Positions 14,269 through 27,375 of a stretch of DNA of 64,000 nt are shown piece after piece; position 1 is the first letter of the stretch; each line of letters opens with the position of its first letter. Made by a program: the position numbers and the translations under genes. Source of the stretch: Tissierella praeacuta DSM 18095. Its GTDB lineage: Bacteria; Bacillota; Clostridia; Tissierellales; Tissierellaceae. Below the pieces are notes generated by a model, which was not told where the DNA came from, made no database searches, and saw nothing but the letters and a program-made list of their open reading frames with translations. Location of the stretch: positions 1-64,000 of the forward strand of contig NZ_FQTY01000007.1 in assembly GCF_900128955.1 (NCBI RefSeq). Direction: 5' to 3'.

Positions 14269-15087
14269 TTAATTGTTAATAGAACGTGGATTTACTAATT
14301 TTCCATTTTTTATAACTTCAAAATGAAGATGTGGTTTCATCATCATTTCAATTTTTGCTGTATTACCTACTTTAGATATACTGTCACCTTTTTTAACCTT
14401 AAGATTAACCTTTACCATATCTTTAGTTGCAAGGTTTGAATATCTAGTTTGTAAATCTCCACCATGGTCTATTAATATTACTATCCCCCATAATTCATCC
14501 TCATATACCTCCTTAATAACTCCGTCTGCTGCTGCTTTAACTACAGTGCCTTCTGGAGCCTCAATATCTATGCCTTCATGTCCTACCCAAGCTTCTAGAG
14601 TTTCTGAATAAATCAGAGAATCCGAAGTATATTCTGTAAGTATAGGTCCATCTACAGGAAGAGAAATCTTTGTAGTTTCCTGAACTAAATCTGAGTCTTT
14701 TACCTTTTCTTCATATTCATCTTCTTCAAATTCTAAATCTTCAACTTCCACCTTAGCATAATCATCTTCATTTTCCTCTTTAGCATGATCTTCTTCTAAT
14801 GAGTCAGCTTCTTTAACATCTTCCAAATTTGAAACATCTACAGGAGCATCTACATCTGAATTAGATACATTAATGGTATAGAGATTCTCATCGTAATCCT
14901 TTGATTTTTCTACTTCTTTTTTTTCATCTTCTTCCACAATAACAAAATCCCTATTCCCTACATCCTTATTTGCATTAATATTTCGCATAGATAGAAATAA
15001 GGTTCCTCCAGCAATTACACATACACATACAAATAAGAATAAGATAAATCCTTCTTTTTCCATTAATTTTATTAATTTATTTTTCAT
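14269..15087 (-). CDS. spoIIQ: M23-domain sporulation protein (SpoIIQ-like)
   Basis: The start at 15087 has GGAGGTGG before the ATG; the longer frame to 15171 has none. Residues 11-33 (EGFILFLFVCVCVIAGGTLF) are the membrane anchor, then a very acidic linker (about 45-140), then an M23/LytM domain: WVGHEGIDIEAPEGTVV carries HxGxD, and MMKPHLHFEVIKNG carries HxH. The histidine normally found in the YxH motif is replaced (TRYSNLA), so activity is uncertain. SpoIIQ sits in the forespore membrane and binds SpoIIIAH. It lies between spoIID and spoIIID, as in related genomes, which supports the assignment. Confidence 0.82.
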   Translation of the reverse strand: MKNKLIKLMEKEGFILFLFVCVCVIAGGTLFLSMRNINANKDVGNRDFVIVEEDEKKEVEKSKDYDENLYTINVSNSDVDAPVDVSNLEDVKEADSLEEDHAKEENEDDYAKVEVEDLEFEEDEYEEKVKDSDLVQETTKISLPVDGPILTEYTSDSLIYSETLEAWVGHEGIDIEAPEGTVVKAAADGVIKEVYEDELWGIVILIDHGGDLQTRYSNLATKDMVKVNLKVKKGDSISKVGNTAKIEMMMKPHLHFEVIKNGKLVNPRSINN

Positions 15088-15160
15088 ATCTCCACCTCCA
15101 TTACCTAGTATTTCCAGATGAGAAAAATACATACAAAAAAAGATACAAAAAATAAAATTT

Positions 15161-16207
15161 TTAATTGTCAAATGTTAATTCTTTTATCTCCACTCCCGTA
15201 TAATAATGTTTAAGTATTTCTTCAAATATACTGCCATGTTTGGCCATACCATTGGCTCCCCACTGACTCATACCTACACCATGACCAGAGCCATAGGTTT
15301 CTATTTCTATAATATTTAACCTCTTATCTAAAGATATGGTGAAATTAGTTGAATTCAAGCTAAATAATTCTCTCAGTTCTCTACCATCTATTATAATTTT
15401 ATCTATAGCAACTTTCTTCACCCTACCAGTTAATGTTTTTTCTATAAGCTTAATCTTTTCATGAAGATTCTCTTTGGTTAAATTAACATCTGGATACTTA
15501 TGTTTTATTTTTCCAATAAATTCTTCTGTTGTTAAGGTAATAGTACTTTTAAACTTTGGTGCTTCTTCTTCATAGGGACTGGTTACAGATTTTAGATAAG
15601 GCATTTCTACAGCAAATACATCTTGTACATCTTCTGTCCTACCTCCAGATGTAGAGTGATATAGGGGTTCTATTATTTCTCCATTATAAAAAATCCCCAA
15701 ATTTCTAGTGGAATTTACAGCTTCCTCAATTTTAGGCCAATATTTCTCAATCCAGCTATCTCCATGAATTTCTTTAAGCTTAGGAAGTGATAAATATGCT
15801 TGACAATGGATACCATCACAAAGAGGAGCAAGTTTATGATTGGGATGCCCATCTTTATATTTTATACTTCTACTAATTGCATATGTTCTAGCAGCTACAG
15901 CTTGAGCCTTTAATGCTTCCATATGAAATTCTGCAGGCATTTCTGCTGCTACTACACCTTTTACATAGTCCTCTATATTAATCTCATTTACAATTTCTTT
16001 CTTTCCATCATAAATCTTTATTGTTTCATATAGCTTATTAGTCTTTACTGGTATCTCTTCTTCTATAACTACTGGTTCCTCTAACTCTAAGGACTCCCCT
16101 TTTGCGGTATTTCCCTTAGGTACAAATTTAAAAGTCTTTACAATAACCGTAGGTAATAGTATGGTTATTGTTAGTACTGTACAAATATAAACTCCTAATT
16201 TCTTCAT
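15161..16207 (-). CDS. spoIID: Stage II sporulation protein D (lytic transglycosylase)
   Basis: The ATG at 16207 follows AGGGGGAAAAG. The signal anchor is LGVYICTVLTITILLPTVIV. The SpoIID domain is clear: EDYVKGVVAAEMPAEFHMEA (catalytic Glu of the family), LKAQAVAARTYAISR, YHSTSGGRTEDVQDVF and GHGVGMSQWGANGMAK. SpoIID cleaves septal peptidoglycan during engulfment with SpoIIP and SpoIIM. The last codons (ELTFDN) lie at a copy of the local A+T-rich AATTGTCAAATGTTAATT sequence. It lies between murA and the spoIIQ-like gene. Confidence 0.94.
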   Translation of the reverse strand: MKKLGVYICTVLTITILLPTVIVKTFKFVPKGNTAKGESLELEEPVVIEEEIPVKTNKLYETIKIYDGKKEIVNEINIEDYVKGVVAAEMPAEFHMEALKAQAVAARTYAISRSIKYKDGHPNHKLAPLCDGIHCQAYLSLPKLKEIHGDSWIEKYWPKIEEAVNSTRNLGIFYNGEIIEPLYHSTSGGRTEDVQDVFAVEMPYLKSVTSPYEEEAPKFKSTITLTTEEFIGKIKHKYPDVNLTKENLHEKIKLIEKTLTGRVKKVAIDKIIIDGRELRELFSLNSTNFTISLDKRLNIIEIETYGSGHGVGMSQWGANGMAKHGSIFEEILKHYYTGVEIKELTFDN

Positions 16208-16320
16208 CTTTTCCCCCTCTTTACCTTTAGTATGTAATATAATATTCAAATCTTACAAGCAATATGCCTATAAGATTTTAATATTATAATGGAAAAATGA
16301 GTGATTAATAGTTTAAAACA

Positions 16321-16374
16321 TAAAAAAATAACTAATGGTTGAAAAGAAAAATCCTTTTCCTACCATTAGTTATT
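16321..16374 (-). terminator. Intrinsic terminator after murA
   Basis: AATAACTAATGGT (16327-16339) pairs with ACCATTAGTTATT (16362-16374), with an inner AAAG/CTTT stem; on the minus strand it is followed by TTTTTTT. It lies between murA and spoIID, so spoIID probably has its own promoter. Confidence 0.8.
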
Positions 16375-16427
16375 CATTATCCAACGAGCTTTCCCCGCCT
16401 TAATTATTCACTTTTCACTATTAATTG

Positions 16428-17690
16428 TTAATTATTAATTGTTTTTCTATATATTATTGCTCCTAATTTAGTAAACTTCTCTTCTATGCTGTCATATCCC
16501 CTATCTATATGATAGATATTGTCAATTTCAGTAATTCCTTCAGATACTAATCCTGCTAATACTAAAGCCGCTCCTGCTCTTAAATCCGAGGCCTTTACTG
16601 GAGCTGATGTTAAGTTATCTACTCCTTGTATAATAGCTGACCTGCCATCTATCTTTATATCTGCACCCATTCTCTTTAACTCATCTACATGCATAAATCT
16701 ATTTTCAAAAACTGTCTCTATACATACAGAAGTTCCTTTACAAAGACTCATAAGTGCCATAAACTGTGCTTGCATATCTGTAGGAAATCCTGGATATGGC
16801 ATAGTTTTAACATCTATAGCCCTTAGATTGTTAGTACCTATTACTCTAACTGAATCGTCATTTTCAATTACAGTACATCCTGCTTCTTTAAGCTTTGCTA
16901 TTACAGGCTTTATATGAGATGTTATAACATTTTCTACTATTATATCTCCTTTAGTTATAGCAGCTGCTACCATAAAAGTACCTGCCTCAATCCTATCAGG
17001 AATAATTGAATGAACTCCACCACCTAATTTTTCTACTCCTTTAATCCTAATGGTAGATGTTCCAGCACCTTTAATATCTGCCCCTAACTTATTTAAAAAG
17101 CTAGCTAAGTCAACTATTTCTGGTTCCATAGCTGCATTATCCAATATAGTTTCACCTTCTGCCAATACTGCAGCCATCATTATATTTTCTGTTGCTCCAA
17201 CAGAAGGAAAATCTAAGTAAATTTTATCTCCTATTAATTTATCTGCATATGCAGAAATATTTCCATGGTCTACATCTATAGTAGCTCCTAAAGCCTTAAA
17301 TCCCTTTAGATGTAAATCTATAGGTCTAGTACCTATGGCACAGCCACCTGGTAAAGAATTTTTAGTCCTGCCTAATCTTGTCAACAATGGTCCCATGACC
17401 AAAAATGATGCTCTCATTTTACTCATTAGCTCATATTTAGTTTCATAATTATCAATATTAGCTGAATTAATCTTTATAATACCCTTATCCAAATGCTCAA
17501 CTTTAGCCCCTAGAGATGTAAGTACCTCACATATTACTTCTACATCTTTTAAATTTGGTACATCTTCTAATATTATATCTTCTGTCCCAAGTAAAGATGC
17601 TGCCAATATTGGAAGGGCTGAATTCTTAGCACCAGATATTCGCACTCTTCCTCTCAGTGGAGGGCTTTTTTCCACCATTATTTTCTCCAA
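16428..17690 (-). CDS. murA: UDP-N-acetylglucosamine 1-carboxyvinyltransferase MurA
   Basis: 420 residues, full length. RGRVRISGAKNSALPILAAS opens the EPSP-synthase fold, and SLPGGCAIGTRPIDLHLKGF contains the catalytic cysteine (target of fosfomycin in the family). GFPTDMQAQFMALMSLCKG and SDLRAGAALVLAGLVSEG are further MurA motifs. It catalyses the first committed step of peptidoglycan synthesis. The ATG is preceded by a weak GGAGATT box. Position after ywmB and before spoIID is the murAA locus order. The end (KTINN) lies in a local AATTGTTAATTATTAATTG repeat. Confidence 0.96.
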   Translation of the reverse strand: MEKIMVEKSPPLRGRVRISGAKNSALPILAASLLGTEDIILEDVPNLKDVEVICEVLTSLGAKVEHLDKGIIKINSANIDNYETKYELMSKMRASFLVMGPLLTRLGRTKNSLPGGCAIGTRPIDLHLKGFKALGATIDVDHGNISAYADKLIGDKIYLDFPSVGATENIMMAAVLAEGETILDNAAMEPEIVDLASFLNKLGADIKGAGTSTIRIKGVEKLGGGVHSIIPDRIEAGTFMVAAAITKGDIIVENVITSHIKPVIAKLKEAGCTVIENDDSVRVIGTNNLRAIDVKTMPYPGFPTDMQAQFMALMSLCKGTSVCIETVFENRFMHVDELKRMGADIKIDGRSAIIQGVDNLTSAPVKASDLRAGAALVLAGLVSEGITEIDNIYHIDRGYDSIEEKFTKLGAIIYRKTINN

Positions 17691-17708
17691 GCAAATCTCC
17701 TCCTAATT

Positions 17709-18494
17709 TTAATATCCAGTGGTAATAATAGGTGTTCCTATCCAAATGTAGTTCTTGTCTTCATATTCATTATACCTTATTGCTAGATTTAAGTTAATCT
17801 TTTTTTCACCAGAAAATATGAAACTTTCTATAAGAGGTGTGTAAGCTGTATAACTAAATATGGATTCATCTGTATATTCTTCTACAACTTTTCCTTTAAA
17901 TTTTCTCATTGCTTTAGCTACTGCTTTATTTAAATCCATTTTTTCTAATTGTCCCTCAATTGTTCCAATAATACAAGTAGTGATTTCCAAAGATTTCCCA
18001 TAATCTTTAAATATACCTTCTATCTTTTCTATTATACCATTAATACTAAAATTTTGCTTATCTTTTATTAAGTTAATAAAGAGAGTAGTTTCTCCATTTG
18101 TTAATTCAGAGTCTAAATAAGATGATATTCCAATAGTTATTGGATTTCTATGTATATCATATCCATAGACAGACATATGATTAAATCCTTCTTCATAAAT
18201 TGTTTCACTATAATAATATTTCCCTTCATTTTCTGTAAATTTATTAATATCTACTTCTTCTCCAACAATTCCTAAAGAAATCTTAACTCTTTCTACTAAG
18301 GATTCTATTTCCTCTTTAGATATAAACTCATCAAGAAGCACTCCTCCCATATTAAGATCTCCTTCAAGAAATTCTCCATTAAACTCTTTTAATATACCTT
18401 CCAAAACATCCTTCTCACTATGTTTCTTTCCTGCCATTGTAAGTGTTGGTACTAATAAAGATAATATAATTGCAAATAAAATAAACTTTTTCAT
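17709..18494 (-). CDS. ywmB: YwmB-like secreted protein
   Basis: 261 residues with a signal peptide (MKKFILFAIILSLLVPTLTMAG). The rest matches YwmB by position and by pattern (FNGEFLEGDLNMGGVLLDEF, HMSVYGYDIHRNPITIGISS, ETTLFINLIKDK). The family has an unusual TATA-box-binding-like fold and no known function; it is always next to murA in many Firmicutes. GGAGGGGT precedes the ATG. Alternative hairpins lie in the 130-base gap before it. Confidence 0.82.
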   Translation of the reverse strand: MKKFILFAIILSLLVPTLTMAGKKHSEKDVLEGILKEFNGEFLEGDLNMGGVLLDEFISKEEIESLVERVKISLGIVGEEVDINKFTENEGKYYYSETIYEEGFNHMSVYGYDIHRNPITIGISSYLDSELTNGETTLFINLIKDKQNFSINGIIEKIEGIFKDYGKSLEITTCIIGTIEGQLEKMDLNKAVAKAMRKFKGKVVEEYTDESIFSYTAYTPLIESFIFSGEKKINLNLAIRYNEYEDKNYIWIGTPIITTGY

Positions 18495-18519
18495 TATACC
18501 CCTCCTTGAAATTTAAGGA

Positions 18520-18617
18520 AAGGTACTTTCTTAAAAATGTAAAGGGGGACAAAACATTTAAATAAAGAAAGTACCCTCTTCCTATGATAAAAGTATTACC
18601 ATAGTTGGGTACTTTTT
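18520..18617. promoter_or_regulatory. Mutually exclusive hairpins between atpC and ywmB
   Basis: Three related segments: AAGGTACTTTCTT (18520-18532), AAAGAAAGTACCC (18564-18576) and GGGTACTTTTT (18607-18617). The middle one can pair with either neighbour, giving two competing stems. The right-hand pair (18564-18617) probably terminates the atp transcript; the left-hand pair could be an anti-terminator or a second terminator. Confidence 0.5.
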
Positions 18618-18625
18618 ATACCTAT

Positions 18626-19033
18626 TTATTCATCAAATTTTTTTAAATTTGAAACCTCTAATCTATTTATAGCACGTCTAAGTGCTAATTCAGCCCGTTC
18701 TATATCTATATTGTCTTTTTCGCTCTTTAATAAATTTTCTGCTCTTTCCTTTGCCGCCTCTGCTCTCTCTACATCTATTTCATGAGGCCATTCAGCAGCT
18801 TCAGTAACTATAGTAGTTTTATTATCTACAACGGAAATATAGCCATCTACTACAGCAGCTATTTTTTCCTCACCATTTTGGAATATTCTTACCTTTCCTA
18901 TCTTCAGAGGTGTTGTAATAGGTGCTCTTCCTTCTAGAATAGCCATATCACCTTCTATTCCTCTAACTATGACCATTTCCACTTCATCAGAAAAAAATGG
19001 TTTATCGGGGGTTACTATATCCAAATAAAACAT
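18626..19033 (-). CDS. atpC: ATP synthase epsilon subunit
   Basis: 135 residues: YLDIVTPDKPFFSDEVEMVI, GIEGDMAILEGRAPITTPLK (beta-sandwich) and a helical hairpin AEWPHEIDVERAEAAKERAE. Subunit of the central stalk that modulates hydrolysis. Two bases separate it from atpD; last gene of the ten-gene atp operon. Confidence 0.95.
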   Translation of the reverse strand: MFYLDIVTPDKPFFSDEVEMVIVRGIEGDMAILEGRAPITTPLKIGKVRIFQNGEEKIAAVVDGYISVVDNKTTIVTEAAEWPHEIDVERAEAAKERAENLLKSEKDNIDIERAELALRRAINRLEVSNLKKFDE

Positions 19034-19035
19034 AA

Positions 19036-21310
<2,275 letters not shown>

Positions 21311-21371
21311 GATTTACACCACCTTATATCAATTGACTAATTATACCCAAAGGTCACTTCGCAATTGACAA

Positions 21372-22886
<1,515 letters not shown>

Positions 22887-22896
22887 TCACTCCTAC

Positions 22897-23439
22897 CTAA
22901 TTAGTTGCACCATTAATGGCCTTGCCTATGGATTCTAGCTGACCCTTTACTGTACCATCTAATTGCTTGTTTTGTAGCTTAAGTAGTACCCCGCCAATAA
23001 TTGTAGTATCTACTTTATTAACAAGCTGAATTTTCTTCTCTAGCTTATTAGATAGAACTTTCTGAAGTTTTGTCTTAGCCTTTTCTTCCATAGGTACTGC
23101 TGTTATAGCAACAACTTCAACTATATTTTCATGCTCATTAAACAATTCCTTATACCTGTCTATTATCTCTAAAATAAAGCCTTCACGCCTTTTATCTATG
23201 AGAATATATAAAAAATTAACTATCTCTTGTGATACTCTATTTTTAAAAATTTTATCTATTAAATCTCTTTTTTCACTCCTGCTAATTTTAGGATGATGTA
23301 ATATTTGAAGCAGCTTATTCTCTCCTTCAAATACATCATTTAAAAAATCTAATTCTTCATTGAATTCATCTGTCTTTTCTAAATCCAATCCAGCTTCAAA
23401 AAGGGCTAAAGCATATCTATTACTAACTAACTCTGCCAT
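22897..23439 (-). CDS. atpH: ATP synthase delta subunit
   Basis: 180 residues: SNRYALALFEAGLDLEKTDE at the N terminus and a C-terminal KIQLVNKVDTTIIGGVLLKL, typical of OSCP/delta, the peripheral stalk cap. It overlaps atpF by 13 bases. Confidence 0.95.
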   Translation of the reverse strand: MAELVSNRYALALFEAGLDLEKTDEFNEELDFLNDVFEGENKLLQILHHPKISRSEKRDLIDKIFKNRVSQEIVNFLYILIDKRREGFILEIIDRYKELFNEHENIVEVVAITAVPMEEKAKTKLQKVLSNKLEKKIQLVNKVDTTIIGGVLLKLQNKQLDGTVKGQLESIGKAINGATN

Positions 23440-23936
23440 TTTGAATTACCTACCTCATCAATAAATTTATCGATTAGGCCATTTTGTTTATCCATTTTTA
23501 TTTCTTCTTCCATTATTCTAGAAGCAATCAAAATAGCCATTTCGCCAGCTTGGGATTTAATGTCTTGAAAAGCCATTTCTCTTTCTCGAATTATTTCTCG
23601 TCTAGCCCTTGATACTATACCTTCAGCTTCTTTCCTAGCTTCTGCTAAGATATCTTCTTTTAATTCCTCTCCACGCTTTCTAGCTGATTCAATGATTTCT
23701 TGACTTTCCTTCTTAGCCAAACTAATTCTTGATTCATAGTCATCTCTCAAGGTAATAGCTTCTTCTTTTAAAGTCTTAGCCCCATCAATATCTGACTGAA
23801 TCTTTGCCTTTCTATCATTTAGAAATTGTGAAACTGGTTTATATAAGAAATGTCTAAGAAATAAATAGAGCAACAACAACGCCGCCCAAGCTAAAATCAT
23901 AGATGAAAGTTCTGGCAAGGCTCTAACTACGAACAT
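23427..23936 (-). CDS. atpF: ATP synthase b subunit
   Basis: 169 residues: one membrane helix near the N terminus (ILAWAALLLLYLFLRHFLY) and a long charged coiled coil (KAKIQSDIDGAKTLKEEAIT and AREIIREREMAFQDIK), the stator of Fo. Overlaps atpH by 13 bases; GGAGGTTAG precedes the ATG. Confidence 0.94.
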   Translation of the reverse strand: MFVVRALPELSSMILAWAALLLLYLFLRHFLYKPVSQFLNDRKAKIQSDIDGAKTLKEEAITLRDDYESRISLAKKESQEIIESARKRGEELKEDILAEARKEAEGIVSRARREIIREREMAFQDIKSQAGEMAILIASRIMEEEIKMDKQNGLIDKFIDEVGNSKWQS

Positions 23937-23988
23937 AAACTAACCTCCTTAGCCTTAGATTCCCACTTTAAGGGTTTTAAATCAGATA

Positions 23989-24306
<318 letters not shown>

Positions 24307-24319
24307 TTAAAAAGATAAT

Positions 24320-24994
24320 TTATTCTGCTTCTGCCCTACCACCTATGAATATCATAGATAGCATAATGAAAATAAATGTTTGCAACAACCCTGAAAATAC
24401 ATCAAAATAAGCATGTAAAGGTACTGCAATAATTGGTGCAAAGTACCCTAATGCTTGATAAAGCAAGCCCATAATAATACCACCACTCATTATATTTCCA
24501 AAAAGACGGAATGATAATGATACAGGATTTGCTAACTCACCTATTACATTTAATGGAGTTAAAAAAGCCATAGGCTCTGTAAACCCCTTTAGGTATCCTA
24601 AAAAACCCCCATTATTTCTAAAACTCCAATACTGTGTTAAAACAAAAGTAATTAAAGCTAAAGAAAATGTAACAGAATAATCTGATGTTGGCGGTGTAAA
24701 ACCTAGTAGCCCAAATAAATTGGCCACTGCTAAGAATAATGCTAATGTTAAAATGTAGGGTACAAATTTAATATTTTGTGTTCCCATAGTGGACTTAACT
24801 AAATTTTCTATAGATTCCACAATTAGCTCTACAACATTTAGGAAATTTGACGGTACTTCATCAGTACGAGCTTTTTTGATTTTATTATTAACTATAAAAG
24901 CAAATATAATTAATAATATTGTAACTATCCACATATTAACAATAGTGTCGGGTATAATAATTTCCCTTCCAAAGATTTTTAGCAATAATTCCAA
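24320..24994 (-). CDS. atpB: ATP synthase a subunit (TTG start)
   Basis: TTG at 24994 is preferred: AAAGGAGGG lies six to seven bases upstream, and an ATG at 25015 would include it. 224 residues, five to six membrane helices. The essential arginine is in VSLSFRLFGNIMSGGIIMGL, and the C-terminal helix AYFDVFSGLLQTFIFIMLSM is typical. Forms the ion half-channels with the c ring. Confidence 0.94.
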   Translation of the reverse strand: MELLLKIFGREIIIPDTIVNMWIVTILLIIFAFIVNNKIKKARTDEVPSNFLNVVELIVESIENLVKSTMGTQNIKFVPYILTLALFLAVANLFGLLGFTPPTSDYSVTFSLALITFVLTQYWSFRNNGGFLGYLKGFTEPMAFLTPLNVIGELANPVSLSFRLFGNIMSGGIIMGLLYQALGYFAPIIAVPLHAYFDVFSGLLQTFIFIMLSMIFIGGRAEAE

Positions 24995-25078
24995 ACATCT
25001 CCCTCCTTTCATCATTCATTATAATATATTACTCTTTCATGATTTCCTAAATGCAATATATAATTAATTGTTAATTAA

Positions 25079-25450
25079 TTATCTTTTAAAGTCTTCATCA
25101 AATATGCCTGATAATAATATTACAAACTTAACCATAAGAAGTCCTAAAACAGTTGCTGGAAAACTTAAATAATCTGCCAAAGCAGCAACTGCAAGTACAA
25201 TGAAATATATTAAATATCTTAACATATATTGTAAGGTTGAATAAGCACTCGCCTTATCTGGTGACATTTCTACAGCCTTATTTATAGTATTATGAAGCAA
25301 TTTAAAACTTAATATACTGATTATCGCTCCAAATACATACCCAAGTATAATTGGCTTAGGTTCCCTAAATACAAAAACAGAAATTCCAATAAGCAACAGA
25401 GATAATATCATTACTCTCTTGGCCACTTTAAATACTAAATCATTATTCAT
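25079..25450 (-). CDS. atpI: ATP synthase subunit I
   Basis: 123 residues with four hydrophobic helices (MILSLLLIGISVFVF, ILGYVFGAIISILSFKLLH, YLIYFIVLAVAALADYL, LGLLMVKFVILLSG). Matches the AtpI family, thought to assist c-ring assembly or cation transport. Five bases from the preceding gene; GGAAGTG before the ATG. Confidence 0.85.
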   Translation of the reverse strand: MNNDLVFKVAKRVMILSLLLIGISVFVFREPKPIILGYVFGAIISILSFKLLHNTINKAVEMSPDKASAYSTLQYMLRYLIYFIVLAVAALADYLSFPATVLGLLMVKFVILLSGIFDEDFKR

Positions 25451-25454
25451 CTGT

Positions 25455-25703
25455 TCACTTCCTCTTATTTCCTTTTATTCTCGCCAATTTAAATATATTT
25501 AAAAACCCTGCACCAACACCTAAAATGATAAAAATAATTGAAAAGATACCATTCATGCCTAACTTTTTATCAATAAATTGACCCAAGTATACACCAATTA
25601 AAATAGGTGTTATAACAGAAAAACCAATTTGACTTATTAATGCTAGGCCCTGTAAGGTATCTTTATAATTCTTATTTCCCACATTATCACTCCGTTGAAA
25701 CAT
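25455..25703 (-). CDS. AtpZ-like small membrane protein, first gene of atp operon
   Basis: 82 residues as an ATG-initiated frame; a GTG at 25682 (MGNKNYKDTLQGLAL) with CGGAG seven bases upstream may be the true start. Two membrane helices: GLALISQIGFSVITPILIGV and MNGIFSIIFIILGVGAGFLN, with the GxxLxxxI...GxFIDKKLG pattern of AtpZ (putative F0F1-ATPase subunit, DUF2700-like). AtpZ-AtpI pairs lie before many Firmicute atp operons; a divalent-cation role has been proposed. Confidence 0.8.
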   Translation of the reverse strand: MFQRSDNVGNKNYKDTLQGLALISQIGFSVITPILIGVYLGQFIDKKLGMNGIFSIIFIILGVGAGFLNIFKLARIKGNKRK

Positions 25704-25778
25704 ATTTGTTTCCTTAGTATGTTATAATTATAACATTGACATTTGTTTTACAAGAAATACTTTTACAATACTATTAAA

Positions 25779-25807
25779 ATTATATAAAACTTTGACAAAT
25801 TATGCAA
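25779..25807 (-). promoter_or_regulatory. Candidate promoter of the atp operon
   Basis: Minus strand TTGCAT (25807-25802), 17-base spacer, TATAAT (25784-25779), about 75-100 bases before the first atp gene. A second TATAAT-like box lies at about 25727. Confidence 0.55.
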
Positions 25808-25849
25808 GTGCTTTAGTATAATATTGCAAATTTTCATTTACATAATATA

Positions 25850-25883
25850 AAAATAGCCTCAAATATTTGAGGCTATTTTTATA
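25850..25883. terminator. Terminator after the CoA-transferase operon
   Basis: AAAAATAGCCTCAAA and TTTGAGGCTATTTTT form a perfect stem directly after the stop of the beta-subunit gene, with T-runs. It insulates the atp promoter from the upstream operon. Confidence 0.85.
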
Positions 25884-26534
25884 TTATATTTTCATTTTTA
25901 TTAAATTTTCTGCAATTATCAACTTAGCTTCTGTAGCAGCTTGAACTTCCTCTACAGTAAATTCTGGATTAATTTCTATTAGTACTAATCCTTCTTCCTT
26001 TACTTCTATGACTCCCATTTCAGTAATAATAAGATTTACTTCTCCCGCAGCTGTTAATGGAAGGTTACATTCCTTTAATATCTTATGATTTCCTTTTACA
26101 GTATGCTCCATAGCAACTATTACCTTCTTAGCTCCTGTTACTAAATCCATAGCACCACCCATACCTGGCACCATTTTCCCTGGTATCATCCAGTTAGCAA
26201 GGTTACCCTTTTCATCTACTTGAAGTGCTCCAAGAACTGTCATATCAACATGCCCACCACGAATAATTCCAAAGGACGTAGAAGAATCAAAGAATACTCC
26301 TCCAGGTAGAATAGTTACACATTGTGCCCCTGCATTTACTATATAAGGATCCTCTTTGCCTTCTTCTGGAGCAGGTCCTAAACCTATAAATCCATTTTCT
26401 GATTGGAAAAATACATTTATATCTTCAGGTACATAGTTAGCTACCATAGTTGGTAATCCAATACCAAGGTTAACTACATCTCCGTCTTTTAATTCTTTAG
26501 CTACACGTCTAGCAATAAACTCCTTCTTATCCAT
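25884..26534 (-). CDS. ctfB: CoA-transferase beta subunit (butyrate/acetoacetate type)
   Basis: 216 residues: [20 protein letters not shown], then [12 protein letters not shown], where the glutamate of SENG is the CoA-carrying residue of the family, and [20 protein letters not shown]. Together with the adjacent alpha subunit it moves CoA between butyryl-CoA or acetyl-CoA and acetoacetate. One-base overlap with the alpha gene shows translational coupling. In lysine fermenters this step releases butyrate and forms acetoacetyl-CoA for the thiolase encoded upstream. Substrate cannot be fixed from sequence. Confidence 0.9.
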   Translation of the reverse strand: MDKKEFIARRVAKELKDGDVVNLGIGLPTMVANYVPEDINVFFQSENGFIGLGPAPEEGKEDPYIVNAGAQCVTILPGGVFFDSSTSFGIIRGGHVDMTVLGALQVDEKGNLANWMIPGKMVPGMGGAMDLVTGAKKVIVAMEHTVKGNHKILKECNLPLTAAGEVNLIITEMGVIEVKEEGLVLIEINPEFTVEEVQAATEAKLIIAENLIKMKI

Positions 26535-27190
26535 TACTTGTCACCTCCGTTAACGATATAATCCACAAATATTCCTGAAGTAACAACATCATTAGGATCA
26601 ATTTCTCCAACTTCTACAATATTTTCAGCTTCAACTATTACAATATCAGCAGCAGTAGCCATAAGTGTATTAAAGTTTCTTGTAGCACCATAATATACAA
26701 TATTACCAAATTTATCTACAGTTTCTCCAGCTATTAAAGCTACATCTGCCCTAAGAGGTAACTCAAGAAGATAAGTTTTTCCATCAATTACTATTTTTTC
26801 TTTACCTTCTTCAACTATTGTGCCTACTCCAGTTGGTGTTAAAAATCCACCAAGTCCTGCTCCTCCTGCCCTTACTTGCTCAGCAAGAGTTCCTTGAGGT
26901 ACTAACACTACTTCCATCTCACCAGAATTCATTTGATTTCCAGTTTCTTTGTTTGTACCAACATGAGAAGCTATAAGCTTTTTAATTTGTTTATTTACTA
27001 CTAATTTGCCTGAACCTATTTCTGGAAAACCAGAATCGTTGCAAATTAATGTTAAATCTTTAACACCCTTCTTCACAAGAGCATCAATCAATCTGTGTGG
27101 TGACCCACATCCTAAGAATCCACCAATCATAATAGTCATACCATCTTTGATATGATCTACGGCTTCATCAATAGACACAATTTTGTTCAT
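26534..27190 (-). CDS. ctfA: CoA-transferase alpha subunit
   Basis: Start at 27190 with GGGGGTTC upstream, rather than TTG at 27211. 218 residues: [20 protein letters not shown] then [16 protein letters not shown] (CoA-binding GGFxxxGxP), [40 protein letters not shown]. Alpha subunit of the AtoD/CtfA family, partner of the gene that follows. It lies 185 bases after the thiolase gene in the same direction. Confidence 0.9.
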   Translation of the reverse strand: MNKIVSIDEAVDHIKDGMTIMIGGFLGCGSPHRLIDALVKKGVKDLTLICNDSGFPEIGSGKLVVNKQIKKLIASHVGTNKETGNQMNSGEMEVVLVPQGTLAEQVRAGGAGLGGFLTPTGVGTIVEEGKEKIVIDGKTYLLELPLRADVALIAGETVDKFGNIVYYGATRNFNTLMATAADIVIVEAENIVEVGEIDPNDVVTSGIFVDYIVNGGDK

Positions 27191-27375
27191 AAAAGAACCC
27201 CCTTTATTCAATATATAATTAACAATTAACTATAAAAATTTTTATATGGACTCAAGATAACCTTTTAATTGTTAATTATTCTCTAGATAAACAAACTGAG
27301 GAATGAACACAAAATTGAAATTTACAATTTTGGTTCCCTGCTTATGTTAAATTATTAATATAATAGTTAAACGCC

